DNA of 64,000 nt from Paenibacillus tyrphae. GTDB lineage: Bacteria > Bacillota > Bacilli > Paenibacillales > NBRC-103111. This document shows, piece by piece, positions 17,155 through 24,914 of the stretch. Under the pieces are notes generated by a model that was given only the letters and a program-made list of their open reading frames with translations, had not been told where the DNA came from and made no database searches. The stretch spans positions 248,001 through 312,000 of the forward strand of contig NZ_JNVM01000017.1 of the NCBI RefSeq assembly GCF_000722545.1. Direction: 5' to 3'. Each line of letters starts with the position of its first letter. Within the stretch, counting starts at the first letter, position 1. A program made the translations under genes and the position numbers.

Positions 17155-18276
17155 TCATCCGCTTCCGGCCCATACATCCATGCCTTTGATCATGTGCACC
17201 GCTTTGGCATCGCGCATGTACCGCTCCACGCGGTACTCCTTCATATAGCCGTAGCCCCCGAGGATCTGCACCGCATTCGTCGTTGAGCTCATGGCGGCAT
17301 CAGCCGCAAAAGCAAGCGCCCGGGCGGACGGCTCGGCATAGGCCAGCCCCTTGTCCTCATTCCACGCGGCCTGGCGGGCAAGGAGACTCGAAGCTTCGGC
17401 AGCCGCACACATCTCGGCCAGCATGAACGCCACCGCCTGATGCCGTGCAATCGGCTTGCCGAACTGCATCCGCTCCTTGGCGTAAGCCAGCGAAGCCTTC
17501 AAAGCGCCTTGCGCAATCCCGGCAGCCAGCGTAGCCAAGCCATACCGGGCGCTGGCCCACGTCTCCTCGGCGATGGCCGCCCCTTGTCCGACACTGCCGA
17601 TCAGTTGGCTCCCCGAAATGCGGCAGCGATCGAAGGCCAAGTGAGCCATGCCGGAGGATCGAAGGCCAAGAGCTTGGGTGACGGGCTGTACCTGTAAACC
17701 GGTCATCCCCCGCTCAACGAGAAATGCGGCGGTTCGTTCGGATTCCTCCTCGCCTTTGCCTTCCACATTCGCATAAACCAAGAATAAGTCGGCTTCTTTG
17801 CCATTGAAAACGAACTCCTGCGTCCCGTCGAGAACGTACCCGTCCCCTTCCGGCTTTGCCGTCAGTGTAAAGTCTAGCGGCGAAATCCCACCGGGCCGCA
17901 GGGGAAGCGCCCCGCCCCCTAGCTTCCGGCCCTCGATCAGCGCCCGCAAATGCTTCGCTGTGCCATTTTGCCCGAACCTGTACACCGGCCGCGTCACAAG
18001 CTGAACATGCGTCCACAGCGACGCCCCTAGGGAAGCGCAGCCTCCGGACAGCTGCTCCAGCAGCAGGACGTAGCTTGCGAAGCCTCCCCCGGCCCCGCCG
18101 TCCGATTCGGGCCAAGGCAAACCGGTAAAGCCCAGCGCCGCCATCCGATCGAACAGTTCGCGGTCAAACGCTTCCGCTTCGTCCAACTGCTCAGCCTTCG
18201 TTTCCACTTCCCTGGCAACAAAATCGCGCACCACGTCACAGATCATTTCCTGCTCTTCCGTCAACTCGAACCTCAT
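17155..18276 (-). CDS. Acyl-CoA dehydrogenase-like protein lacking the usual catalytic Glu
   Basis: The protein has 373 residues with the acyl-CoA dehydrogenase fold: an N-terminal helical domain (LTEEQEMICDVVRDFV), a middle beta domain, and a C-terminal bundle ending ILGGYGYMKEYRVERYMRDAK. Where relatives have IYEGT it reads MIKGM, so the catalytic Glu is Lys. The alternative Glu position used by isovaleryl-CoA dehydrogenase (LER) is SAR here. The C-terminus is also cut short. The chosen start, MRFELTEEQ, has AAAGGAGAG at normal spacing; a longer start at 18300 does not. It is the first gene of the cluster. It may be inactive, structural, or use another residue. Confidence 0.85.
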   Translation of the reverse strand: MRFELTEEQEMICDVVRDFVAREVETKAEQLDEAEAFDRELFDRMAALGFTGLPWPESDGGAGGGFASYVLLLEQLSGGCASLGASLWTHVQLVTRPVYRFGQNGTAKHLRALIEGRKLGGGALPLRPGGISPLDFTLTAKPEGDGYVLDGTQEFVFNGKEADLFLVYANVEGKGEEESERTAAFLVERGMTGLQVQPVTQALGLRSSGMAHLAFDRCRISGSQLIGSVGQGAAIAEETWASARYGLATLAAGIAQGALKASLAYAKERMQFGKPIARHQAVAFMLAEMCAAAEASSLLARQAAWNEDKGLAYAEPSARALAFAADAAMSSTTNAVQILGGYGYMKEYRVERYMRDAKAVHMIKGMDVWAGSG

Positions 18277-18422
18277 AAAATCTCTCCTTTGAACATACAA
18301 AGGGACTTACGGCAAAACGGCATTCTACCCCCATGTTATGAAATATTTGGGATAAATATGATGTCATAATGGAAATAAAACGTTCGATTGAGACAAGCAT
18401 ACTGAAACGACGCCTATAAAAA

Positions 18423-18461
18423 AAAGAAATTACGCAAGGCGCCTGCCTGCATAATTTCTTT
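18423..18461 (-). terminator. Terminator of the toxin-antitoxin operon
   Basis: AAAGAAATTA pairs with TAATTTCTTT, and on the minus strand it runs into a T tract. It lies 25 bases beyond the distal stop codon of the DUF6516 gene, which supports the longer reading of that gene. Confidence 0.75.
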
Positions 18462-18485
18462 CTCGGAAAACTACGGGCCCCGGAA

Positions 18486-18929
18486 TCACTGGGACTGGTT
18501 CGCTTGTTTTTGCTTCTCAATCTCCGTAAACATAAATATGGTTTCCATAATCGTATATTGCTCATGATGGCCGAAATTCGGGTAACGCCGCTCTTCATGT
18601 ATTCCAACAGGTTTATGGTGCATATGATCAGGTTCGGTTACGGTTTGATGCTGCTACTGATCGTGAGGCTCATTCTGCCATTTCCACAACTTCCCTCGCT
18701 GGTACTCCCAATCATACTGATACTTTTTCTTCTTCCCCGTCCTAGTTTCGATTAACTCAAACACCGTCATGTAAGTTCCATCCAAGAACTTTATCGTTTT
18801 ACGCACAAAGGGTCCCTTACTGGGCTCATCACCGAAAAAACCGTCCTCGATCGAATCGATCAGGTCAGGGAAGGCACGCTTCAAAAACACAAAATTCGTA
18901 CCGTGAAGATCGTCACTTTTTCGCTTCAT
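18486..18929 (-). pseudogene. TumE/DUF6516-type toxin gene with an in-frame amber codon
   Basis: The first frame gives 91 residues ending WQNEPHDQ, then TAG at 18654-18656. The same frame continues QHQTVTEPDHMHHKP and ...METIFMFTEIEKQ to a stop at 18486. DUF6516 proteins typically run through an 'NAPHH...PHHKH' stretch to a C-terminal helix, so the downstream part belongs to the gene. It is either a recently inactivated toxin, a truncated active one, or an amber read-through product. It overlaps the upstream HTH gene by 17 bases, the usual layout of a coupled antitoxin-toxin pair. In the family, TumE is the toxin and TumA its HTH antitoxin. Confidence 0.7.
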
Positions 18930-19545
18930 TCATTTCCCTCAACTCGTCAAGTAGCAAAAGCCAAATCGACGCATCCCGATCCTCTTGGGTGGTCCGTTTT
19001 GTTTTCGTGCCAAGTGTCATCTCGTATGTCCCGCCGTATTTTTTCATCAACCGAGAAATTTCATCCAGTACGGCATCCCTATGCTGGTCTGGTGTCAGTT
19101 CCACTACTTCTTGTTCATGATTCTGTCGGTGGTACATGCCGACAACCTCTTGTACCGTAACCATTTCCCCTGTTCTCATGACAAAAGAGATCGTTTCAGG
19201 AATCCTGTTATGCCGCTTGCTCCCCTCACGCTTGTACCCCAGAAAACGTCCTTCATCGATCCATTTATTTATGGCTTGCACCGAAACACCGAAAACTCTA
19301 GCCAACTCACCTGTCGTATATGCTCTAACAGGCTGGGCATGGTTTACAACTTCCGCCATCAAACGGATCAAGTCCCCAAGGTCCTTACGGTATTCCATAT
19401 TCTTGCGGGGGTTAGTCACCACAATATAGTCATGCAGCATGCTGCTAAATGCATGATAAAACTCCGGATCCATTTGCTTAATTGTACGTTCAAGTATTTG
19501 CTCGCTCTTTTCGACAACCAGTTGGCGTTCTTGTTTTGTAGACAT
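18913..19545 (-). CDS. HTH antitoxin of a TumA/TumE-type pair
   Basis: This 210-residue protein has a central excisionase/MerR-like helix-turn-helix, TTGELARVFGVSVQAINKWIDEGRFLGYKR (about residues 80-110). The flanks are helical, and a C-terminal part probably binds the toxin. The start at 19545 (MSTKQ) has AGAGGTG seven bases upstream; an upstream GTG and ATG are too close to it. It is the first gene of a two-gene operon with the DUF6516 toxin. Antitoxins of this class usually repress their own promoter. The dyad GTGTTTCCCGGAAACAC at 19632-19648 lies upstream and is a possible site. Base composition is lower in GC than the flanking metabolic genes. Confidence 0.75.
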   Translation of the reverse strand: MSTKQERQLVVEKSEQILERTIKQMDPEFYHAFSSMLHDYIVVTNPRKNMEYRKDLGDLIRLMAEVVNHAQPVRAYTTGELARVFGVSVQAINKWIDEGRFLGYKREGSKRHNRIPETISFVMRTGEMVTVQEVVGMYHRQNHEQEVVELTPDQHRDAVLDEISRLMKKYGGTYEMTLGTKTKRTTQEDRDASIWLLLLDELREMNEAKK

Positions 19546-19670
19546 GAGCATCACCTCTTACCTCCATCCTACCAAACGCAAACTCCAACTTCAACTGAAC
19601 TTAAACCAAAGTTAAACTATTTTATGCACAAGTGTTTCCCGGAAACACCGAAATATTCATTTAGGCATTA

Positions 19671-19695
19671 AAAAAAAGCGCCTGAATTCAGGCGC
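19671..19695 (-). terminator. Terminator of the BlaR1-like gene
   Basis: GCGCCTGAA pairs with TTCAGGCGC and on the minus strand runs into seven T residues, 13 bases past the stop codon. Confidence 0.9.
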
Positions 19696-19707
19696 CACAG
19701 TTACTAG

Positions 19708-21954
19708 CTATTTCAAATTGTTCAAATCCGCCGCTTTTTCGTTCATCAAATCAGCAACGATGTCCTCCTGCGGCACTCCTTCTCCCTTGAAGACGACTTG
19801 GAAGCAGACATCGCCCTCTTTCCAGTAATAACTGACGAAATCAATCTCATCCGGGCTGCTTAATTCCCCGTCGATCTTGTATTTCGCCGTTTTGAGCACC
19901 TCTCGTCCTCCCAAAACCATCGCACTGACCGGTGCCGTATGCTTCTTTCTATCGATACGGTAAAAAGCGGCGTTCCCGTTCTTCTTCATATCCTCGTACA
20001 TCGTGCCGTTTTTAATTTGCATGAAAGGAAAGCCTTGTATGTTGCCCTGCTCATCCGTCCGATTGTATCTGATGTCCAGGAGCTTGCTCTTCTTGTCTTC
20101 GTCGTTGTCCGGATACCCGAAATAAAGCTTTTGTACCATGGAAGCGCCCGACATTTTAAACTGCCCGGCCACTTGCCGCGAAAACTTAGGCGTAAATCCG
20201 ATGAGCTCCGCCGTCCGCCTCAGATCGCCGGTATCGTAAATTCCTACGTTGAGCAGGTCCAAGTTCACTTGGGTTTTATACATCTCTTGATCGGGATATT
20301 TCATGGAAGCGATGATGTCCAATTTCTCTTGATCCGAAAAAGCGCCTCCGTCAAACTGATACAGAACCCCGCCGTCCAACCAGAAATAGCTCCAGCCCTC
20401 GTGCTTTTTCGCATTGACTTTCGTAGTGACGATGACTTTGTAGGCTTGCATTCCATAAAGGGTTATAGGCTCTTTCCTGATTTCGGTTTCGCGTACCGCC
20501 GTCTTTTTTTCGTGCTGCTCGAACTCCGTATAAGCTTCGTCCAAACTAGTGCCGCTGGAATCGATTTGCAGCTTAAAGCTGCCGTAGTGCCTTTCCCCTA
20601 CGCGAAGAACATAATTTACTTCCGCCTTGGTTAACTTAGCTTCATCCTTGGTTTTGGAACGGAGCTCGATCTCGTGGAACTTGTAGCCCTCCGGCAAAGC
20701 CGCCGGAGCCTTGAACTTGAAGCCGGCCACCTTAGCCGCCTTTTCCAAATTATCATAGCTTCGGGAAGAAGAATCAAACAGAATTCGGTCCTCGGTCTTG
20801 GCTGTTGCGATTGCGGGAGCTTGCTCCGTACTGCCTCCTGCTGCCGGAGCAGCCGCATTCGTCAGCGTCGCTGCGCTCAGAAGAACGACGCCCAGGACGG
20901 CAACCGCAGACAATTTATAGGAGCCTGCTTTGAACGATTTGATCATTTCAATCCTCCTCACGAGTTGATTCGTATTCGTCGATCCGTCAAAATACAGCAA
21001 ATTCGGCTGATTACGCCGGGAAGAAAAGTGCTTTAGAAAACCTATAATCGTCATGCCGTACGGTACGGCCTCGGTTTCGCCCAGAACCTCCAATACACAG
21101 GCATCGCATGCAAGCTCTCTGTCAGTCTTCATTCTCTTGATGCTCATCCACACCACCGGATTGATCCAATGGACCGCCAGAACGAAGCTTCCCAGCAGGT
21201 TCCAGGCCACATCCTTCCGTTTATGGTGAGCCAGCTCATGCGAGAACACATGAATAAGCTGCTGTACGCTTAACTCCTTGTCGATGCCTTCGGGAAAATA
21301 AATCCACGGGCGAAACAGCCCGGAAATATAAGGACTTCTTGCATAGCTCCCCGTGTATACCGGTATCGGCCGCTTGATGCCGAATTTCCTGCGGCAATCG
21401 TCGACGACGGACAAGATCCGGGGATCGGTGACGAGCGTAAGTGTCTTGAACCTTCTGCGCATCTTCAGCATGTAGACGAACAAGTAGGTTAAGAGCGCAA
21501 CCATTCCGGCAAGCCATACGGCTGCAATGATTTTTAGTCCCCAGGGATGGGAAAAATGCGCCGAATTTTCCACCCCAGCTGGCAATTGGGCATCCGGAAC
21601 GGTGTCCTCTTCTGGACGAATCATGCTATAATCGTTATGAACATATTCTTTCTCTTGGCTGTTCCGGGATCGTTCCGCAGACGGGTTATTCTCTTTCTCC
21701 GTTAATGGGATGATCAGGGAAACAGCTTTTTTTATGTCTGTGCCGAAGTGCAGCATATGAAACAAGCTGACAGGACTATCCGGAAAAACAGGCAGCAGCA
21801 AGCGCACCAGCACGATGAGCCACAGCGCGTGCCGGATACGGGGGCTGATACGGTGGCGAAACAGCGCCAGAATCGCCATGACCAACAGCGCAACCGCGCT
21901 CGCCGCCAAGGTGGAATACCATAGTCCTATAAAAATCTCGCATAGCATCTCCAT
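19708..21954 (-). CDS. M56 metallopeptidase (BlaR1/MecR1-like) with a duplicated DUF4367-like sensor part
   Basis: This 748-residue membrane zinc protease has three or four N-terminal membrane helices, a cytosolic M56 domain with SHELAHHKRKDVAWN (HExxH, near residue 237), and a further helix at about 345-365 (LSAVAVLGVVLLSAATL). The outer part has no SxxK penicillin-binding domain. Instead it carries two successive alpha-beta units, about 390-530 and 555-745, each resembling DUF4367. In BlaR1 systems the protease, once signalled, inactivates the BlaI repressor encoded beside it. It lies 35 bases after blaI, with GAGG before the ATG. The ligand is unknown, but not necessarily a beta-lactam. 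Confidence 0.88.
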   Translation of the reverse strand: MEMLCEIFIGLWYSTLAASAVALLVMAILALFRHRISPRIRHALWLIVLVRLLLPVFPDSPVSLFHMLHFGTDIKKAVSLIIPLTEKENNPSAERSRNSQEKEYVHNDYSMIRPEEDTVPDAQLPAGVENSAHFSHPWGLKIIAAVWLAGMVALLTYLFVYMLKMRRRFKTLTLVTDPRILSVVDDCRRKFGIKRPIPVYTGSYARSPYISGLFRPWIYFPEGIDKELSVQQLIHVFSHELAHHKRKDVAWNLLGSFVLAVHWINPVVWMSIKRMKTDRELACDACVLEVLGETEAVPYGMTIIGFLKHFSSRRNQPNLLYFDGSTNTNQLVRRIEMIKSFKAGSYKLSAVAVLGVVLLSAATLTNAAAPAAGGSTEQAPAIATAKTEDRILFDSSSRSYDNLEKAAKVAGFKFKAPAALPEGYKFHEIELRSKTKDEAKLTKAEVNYVLRVGERHYGSFKLQIDSSGTSLDEAYTEFEQHEKKTAVRETEIRKEPITLYGMQAYKVIVTTKVNAKKHEGWSYFWLDGGVLYQFDGGAFSDQEKLDIIASMKYPDQEMYKTQVNLDLLNVGIYDTGDLRRTAELIGFTPKFSRQVAGQFKMSGASMVQKLYFGYPDNDEDKKSKLLDIRYNRTDEQGNIQGFPFMQIKNGTMYEDMKKNGNAAFYRIDRKKHTAPVSAMVLGGREVLKTAKYKIDGELSSPDEIDFVSYYWKEGDVCFQVVFKGEGVPQEDIVADLMNEKAADLNNLK

Positions 21955-21989
21955 GATTTACCTCAATGAAATGATTTTCGGCGGCTCCG

Positions 21990-22388
21990 TCATGTCTTGG
22001 GGCGGCGATCCGTCTTCTCCTGCTTTTCCGTAAGAATCCTCTGAAGCTGCTCGATCTCTTTGTCCGACAAATGTCCGTCTTCCAAAAAATTGGTAACCAT
22101 AAGGTCCGCAGCCCCGCCGAATACTCTTTTCAAGAACGACTGACTCTCCGCCCGGACGCATTCCTGTTCGGACACCAACGGGTAGTAGTGATAGCTTCTT
22201 CCGGATTTCTCGAACCCGATCGCGTTCTTCTTCAACAGCCGGTTAATAAAGGTTCGGACCGTCTGGTCGCTCCACTCGATGTCGACAGGCAATTGAAGCA
22301 CGATTTGCTCCGCGGTTATCGGGTTGCTCCTCCAGATCACCTTCATGATTTCCCACTCCGATTCGGAAATTTTCGGAATACGCGGCAT
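21990..22388 (-). CDS. BlaI/MecI-family transcriptional repressor
   Basis: The protein has 132 residues with an N-terminal winged helix (PKISESEWEIMKVIW, SDQTVRTFINRLLKKNAI, KSGRSYHYYPLVS), typical of BlaI/MecI, and a C-terminal dimerisation helix with LSDKEIEQLQRIL. The start at 22388 follows AGGAGGTG with six-base spacing; a longer frame upstream is not translated. Such repressors bind TACA/TGTA dyads and are removed by the paired M56 protease. Two matching dyads lie over its own promoter, so autoregulation of the two-gene operon is very likely. Confidence 0.93.
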   Translation of the reverse strand: MPRIPKISESEWEIMKVIWRSNPITAEQIVLQLPVDIEWSDQTVRTFINRLLKKNAIGFEKSGRSYHYYPLVSEQECVRAESQSFLKRVFGGAADLMVTNFLEDGHLSDKEIEQLQRILTEKQEKTDRRPKT

Positions 22389-22417
22389 ACGTTTCACCTC
22401 CTTTTGCACTTGTAAAA

Positions 22418-22478
22418 TTACACTTGTAAATGAAAGTGGCCGTCCATTAATATTACAAGCGTAAAAGATAATTGTCAA
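22418..22478 (-). promoter_or_regulatory. Promoter and two BlaI-type operators
   Basis: On the minus strand a -35 box TTGACA (22473-22478) and a -10 box TAATAT (22450-22455) are exactly 17 bp apart. Operator one, TTACAAGCGTAA on the plus strand (22453-22464), overlaps the -10. Operator two, TTACACTTGTAA (22418-22429), is a perfect dyad, 35 bp downstream. This is the classical layout for repression by a BlaI dimer. Confidence 0.85.
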
Positions 22479-22572
22479 ATTGTAGTCGATAAACCGGAAG
22501 CCCGCCGCACCGCGTTCGGCACAGCAAGCCCGTTCCCCAATACAAGGTCTCAATAGTCCGCCCCGGCCATCA

Positions 22573-23505
22573 TTATTCGGCTTGTTCCAACAAAGCGAAG
22601 AGATGATTTTTCGTGAAATCGTAGGCGGGTTTGTCTCCCTTCTTCGCGTAAAACCGCAAGCCGTCCAAGCCTTTGAAGAGCTGGTACCCGAGCAGTCTTT
22701 CTTCGAAATGAGGGATTGATCGCCCTTCTTCCGCCCATGCCTCGCGGACTCTGTGTGGAAATTGCGCTTTCGGTGCCCACAAATGCAGGACGGCCAAATC
22801 GAACATAAAATCCCCGTACATCGCCATCTCCCAATCGACAATCCCGGTTACGGCATGATTCTGCGATAACATATTCCCGAAGTGGAAATCGCCATGCACC
22901 AGGTAACGCTCCTCAGGCGCATAACCGATTCGTTCCATCATCTCGGCATGGATCCGTTCGAATACGTCTTTCTCCAGAAAGCCGCTTTCAAAAAGGGACA
23001 TCCATCCCTGGTAAAAGCCTTCCTGCTGCTCATCGAAAGTCGAAGCCAGAAATTCCGTCCACGTCTTAGCCGAACCCTCTCCCGAAGGCCGTATCCATCC
23101 GTAGCCTGAACAGGGTTCTACCCGGATTTGGTTCATCCGAGTAAACTGGTGGACCAGATCGGGCAAAACGCCGCGGATATCCGGTCCGGCCTGGGAGATG
23201 ATCGGGGTCCCTGCCACTTTTTCCGCAATCGAATAATGGGCGCTGCCGCAGGTTCCGACTTCGAAGATCCGGGGCATCGGTACCCCGCAAGAGGCATATT
23301 GGTCCGAAATAAACTTGACCTTCTTCAGCGTCTCCAGGTCGTTCTTAAAATGAATGACCAAGTCCCTGCCATTCTTCGTGTAGCTGTACACCTTGCTCAG
23401 CTCCCCCATGTCAATCGGAGTCACATCGTAAACGCCCTCCCCTTCGATTTGCCGCAAATAGCCGAGAGCCGCTTCGGTATTCATTTCCGGTTTGAATGAA
23501 CGCAT
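22573..23505 (-). CDS. Aminoglycoside phosphotransferase-family kinase
   Basis: The protein has about 310 residues with the APH/choline-kinase fold: the catalytic loop LVHGDFHFGNML (Asp and Asn, near residue 190), and the metal-binding GIVDWEMAMYGDFMFDLAVL. The substrate is unknown. Members phosphorylate aminoglycosides, macrolides, choline or sugars, and this sequence shows no aminoglycoside-specific feature I recognise. GGCGG lies seven bases before the ATG at 23505; the ATG at 23511 is an alternative. It is monocistronic and about 180 bp upstream of blaI in the same direction; the blaI promoter lies between. Confidence 0.87.
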   Translation of the reverse strand: MRSFKPEMNTEAALGYLRQIEGEGVYDVTPIDMGELSKVYSYTKNGRDLVIHFKNDLETLKKVKFISDQYASCGVPMPRIFEVGTCGSAHYSIAEKVAGTPIISQAGPDIRGVLPDLVHQFTRMNQIRVEPCSGYGWIRPSGEGSAKTWTEFLASTFDEQQEGFYQGWMSLFESGFLEKDVFERIHAEMMERIGYAPEERYLVHGDFHFGNMLSQNHAVTGIVDWEMAMYGDFMFDLAVLHLWAPKAQFPHRVREAWAEEGRSIPHFEERLLGYQLFKGLDGLRFYAKKGDKPAYDFTKNHLFALLEQAE

Positions 23506-23556
23506 CGTCATTCCGCCTTTCTCACTTGAGTTATTGGGTTCTATAGCACGTAAACC

Positions 23557-23593
23557 AAAAAAAGCCGCAGATGAACATTGTCCATCCACGGCT
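23557..23593 (-). terminator. Terminator upstream of the APH-like gene
   Basis: GCCG..GATG pairs with CATC..CGGC with a two-base internal mismatch, followed on the minus strand by seven T residues. It would end transcripts coming from the XRE regulator at 23859. Confidence 0.6.
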
Positions 23594-23858
23594 TCCTATG
23601 CGTAAGAATGCGGAAACAAGACACGCCAAAGCGGCCTTGCCTCATCAATTCATGCATAGATGGTGATGATCGGGTTCATAACAGGAGTGCACAAGCGGAC
23701 GCACGGCAAAGCAGCCCTGCCCCATCCGGCAGAGTGCCCCGGTCACGCTCATGGATATTCGGTTAAGAGTTAACCGTTAACTTCCGTCAGAAACACAGCC
23801 ATCATCATCATTGCACGTATCCCACCATTTCCACGATTTGGTTTTATTATACTTTGCC
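23594..23858. other. Intergenic stretch without a gene
   Basis: No frame with a ribosome site or a family motif is seen on either strand. The only structure noted is GGTTAAGAGTTAACCGTTAAC near 23760, a cluster of overlapping GTTAAC-like dyads. The part near 23640-23750 has coding-like GC content, but I recognise nothing in it. Confidence 0.4.
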
Positions 23859-24695
23859 TCAACAAGACTCGTACAGCAGCTCTTGCAGCTGCCGATCCGT
23901 ACCAACGGCTTCGACCGGCGTGTACACCCGCATCAGAAAGTCGCTGTTTTCCGAGAGGGGAAATGTATTGTAACGAAATGTCAGCACGCCTGCTTTGGGG
24001 TGTCGGATCACTTTGTCCCCTTCCAGATTTCCGGAAACCTCATGGCGTCCCCACATCAGCCTGAACTCCTCGCTCCGGTCCCATAATCTGCAGACCAATT
24101 CCTGGTACCACGAATCGTTCATATACATGGCATAGCGGCTTCTGAAATGGGCCAGCATCGAGGTAGCGACGTTTTCCCAGTTGACAATGCGCTTTTTTTC
24201 ATGCTCCATCGTGAAGACCCGCCAAAGAATATTGCGCTCGATCTCTGCCATCCGGTTAAAGTCTCCGCAAAGAGAACTGGTAATTTTATTCCAAGCGAGA
24301 ACATTCCAGTGCTTGTCGATAATATACGCCGGGTAAGTTCCCAGCCTATCAAGTATTTGTTGAAGGGAAGGCGACAAGGTTTCATTCTCCGTACCTTTAG
24401 ACACGGCGGAATGGTTAGCCAGGACGCGAAGATGGTTGCGCTCGTCCTTGCTCAGCCTCAGCGTCCGCACCAAGCTATCCAGCACTTGCTCCGACACTTG
24501 AATATCCCGCCCCTGCTCCAGTGCGGTATACCATGGCAAGGAAATGCCGGATAAGCTCGCCACCTCTTCCCTTCTCAGCCCCGGCGTGCGGCGGCGCGAG
24601 GTGTCCACCTGCAGCCCCAACTCCTGCGGAGATAAACGCAAGCGGCGAGTCCGAAGGAAATCCGCCAGCTCTTTACGTCTTCTTTCGTTATTCAT
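23859..24695 (-). CDS. XRE-family regulator with MmyB-like ligand-binding domain
   Basis: This 278-residue DNA-binding protein has the N-terminal HTH RTPGLRREEVASLSGIS-WYTALEQGRD (about 35-70), the hallmark of the MmyB-like family. A PAS-like C-terminal domain (about 110-275) contains YIIDKHWNVLAWN and binds hydrophobic ligands such as fatty acids in studied members. The ATG at 24695 is used; a GTG three bases earlier is possible, and the ribosome site is weak. It is divergent from a short-chain dehydrogenase 220 bp away. In this family the divergent SDR or oxidoreductase is usually the target, so local regulation is likely. Confidence 0.9.
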   Translation of the reverse strand: MNNERRRKELADFLRTRRLRLSPQELGLQVDTSRRRTPGLRREEVASLSGISLPWYTALEQGRDIQVSEQVLDSLVRTLRLSKDERNHLRVLANHSAVSKGTENETLSPSLQQILDRLGTYPAYIIDKHWNVLAWNKITSSLCGDFNRMAEIERNILWRVFTMEHEKKRIVNWENVATSMLAHFRSRYAMYMNDSWYQELVCRLWDRSEEFRLMWGRHEVSGNLEGDKVIRHPKAGVLTFRYNTFPLSENSDFLMRVYTPVEAVGTDRQLQELLYESC

Positions 24696-24914
24696 CACGA
24701 TGATACCACTCCATATCCTGATAGAATTTATAGCAGTATCCGTACGATTAGTATTTCGAATAGTACTACAAATGCAGACCTATTTGCCAGTGATAAAACT
24801 AATTATAATCGACTCATCGCCCGCAGTGAAGGAGGAGACGTACAAAACAAACAGCTATTCAGCAAGTCCCGGGCAATACCATTACCTAATCCAAAACAAA
24901 GGAGATCAAAACCT

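Noticed and set aside
18236..18607. 123-codon minus-strand frame between the dehydrogenase and the toxin gene
   Set aside because: It overlaps the terminator and the start region of the dehydrogenase gene in another frame; no ribosome site or homology.
18985..19671. 228-codon plus-strand frame opposite the antitoxin
   Set aside because: Cys/His/Phe-rich antisense translation without a start site; the minus strand has a clear HTH protein.
22573..22841. Longer N-terminal extension of the BlaI frame (to 22841)
   Set aside because: Runs through the promoter and the end of the APH gene; the ATG at 22388 has an ideal ribosome site and matches the family start.
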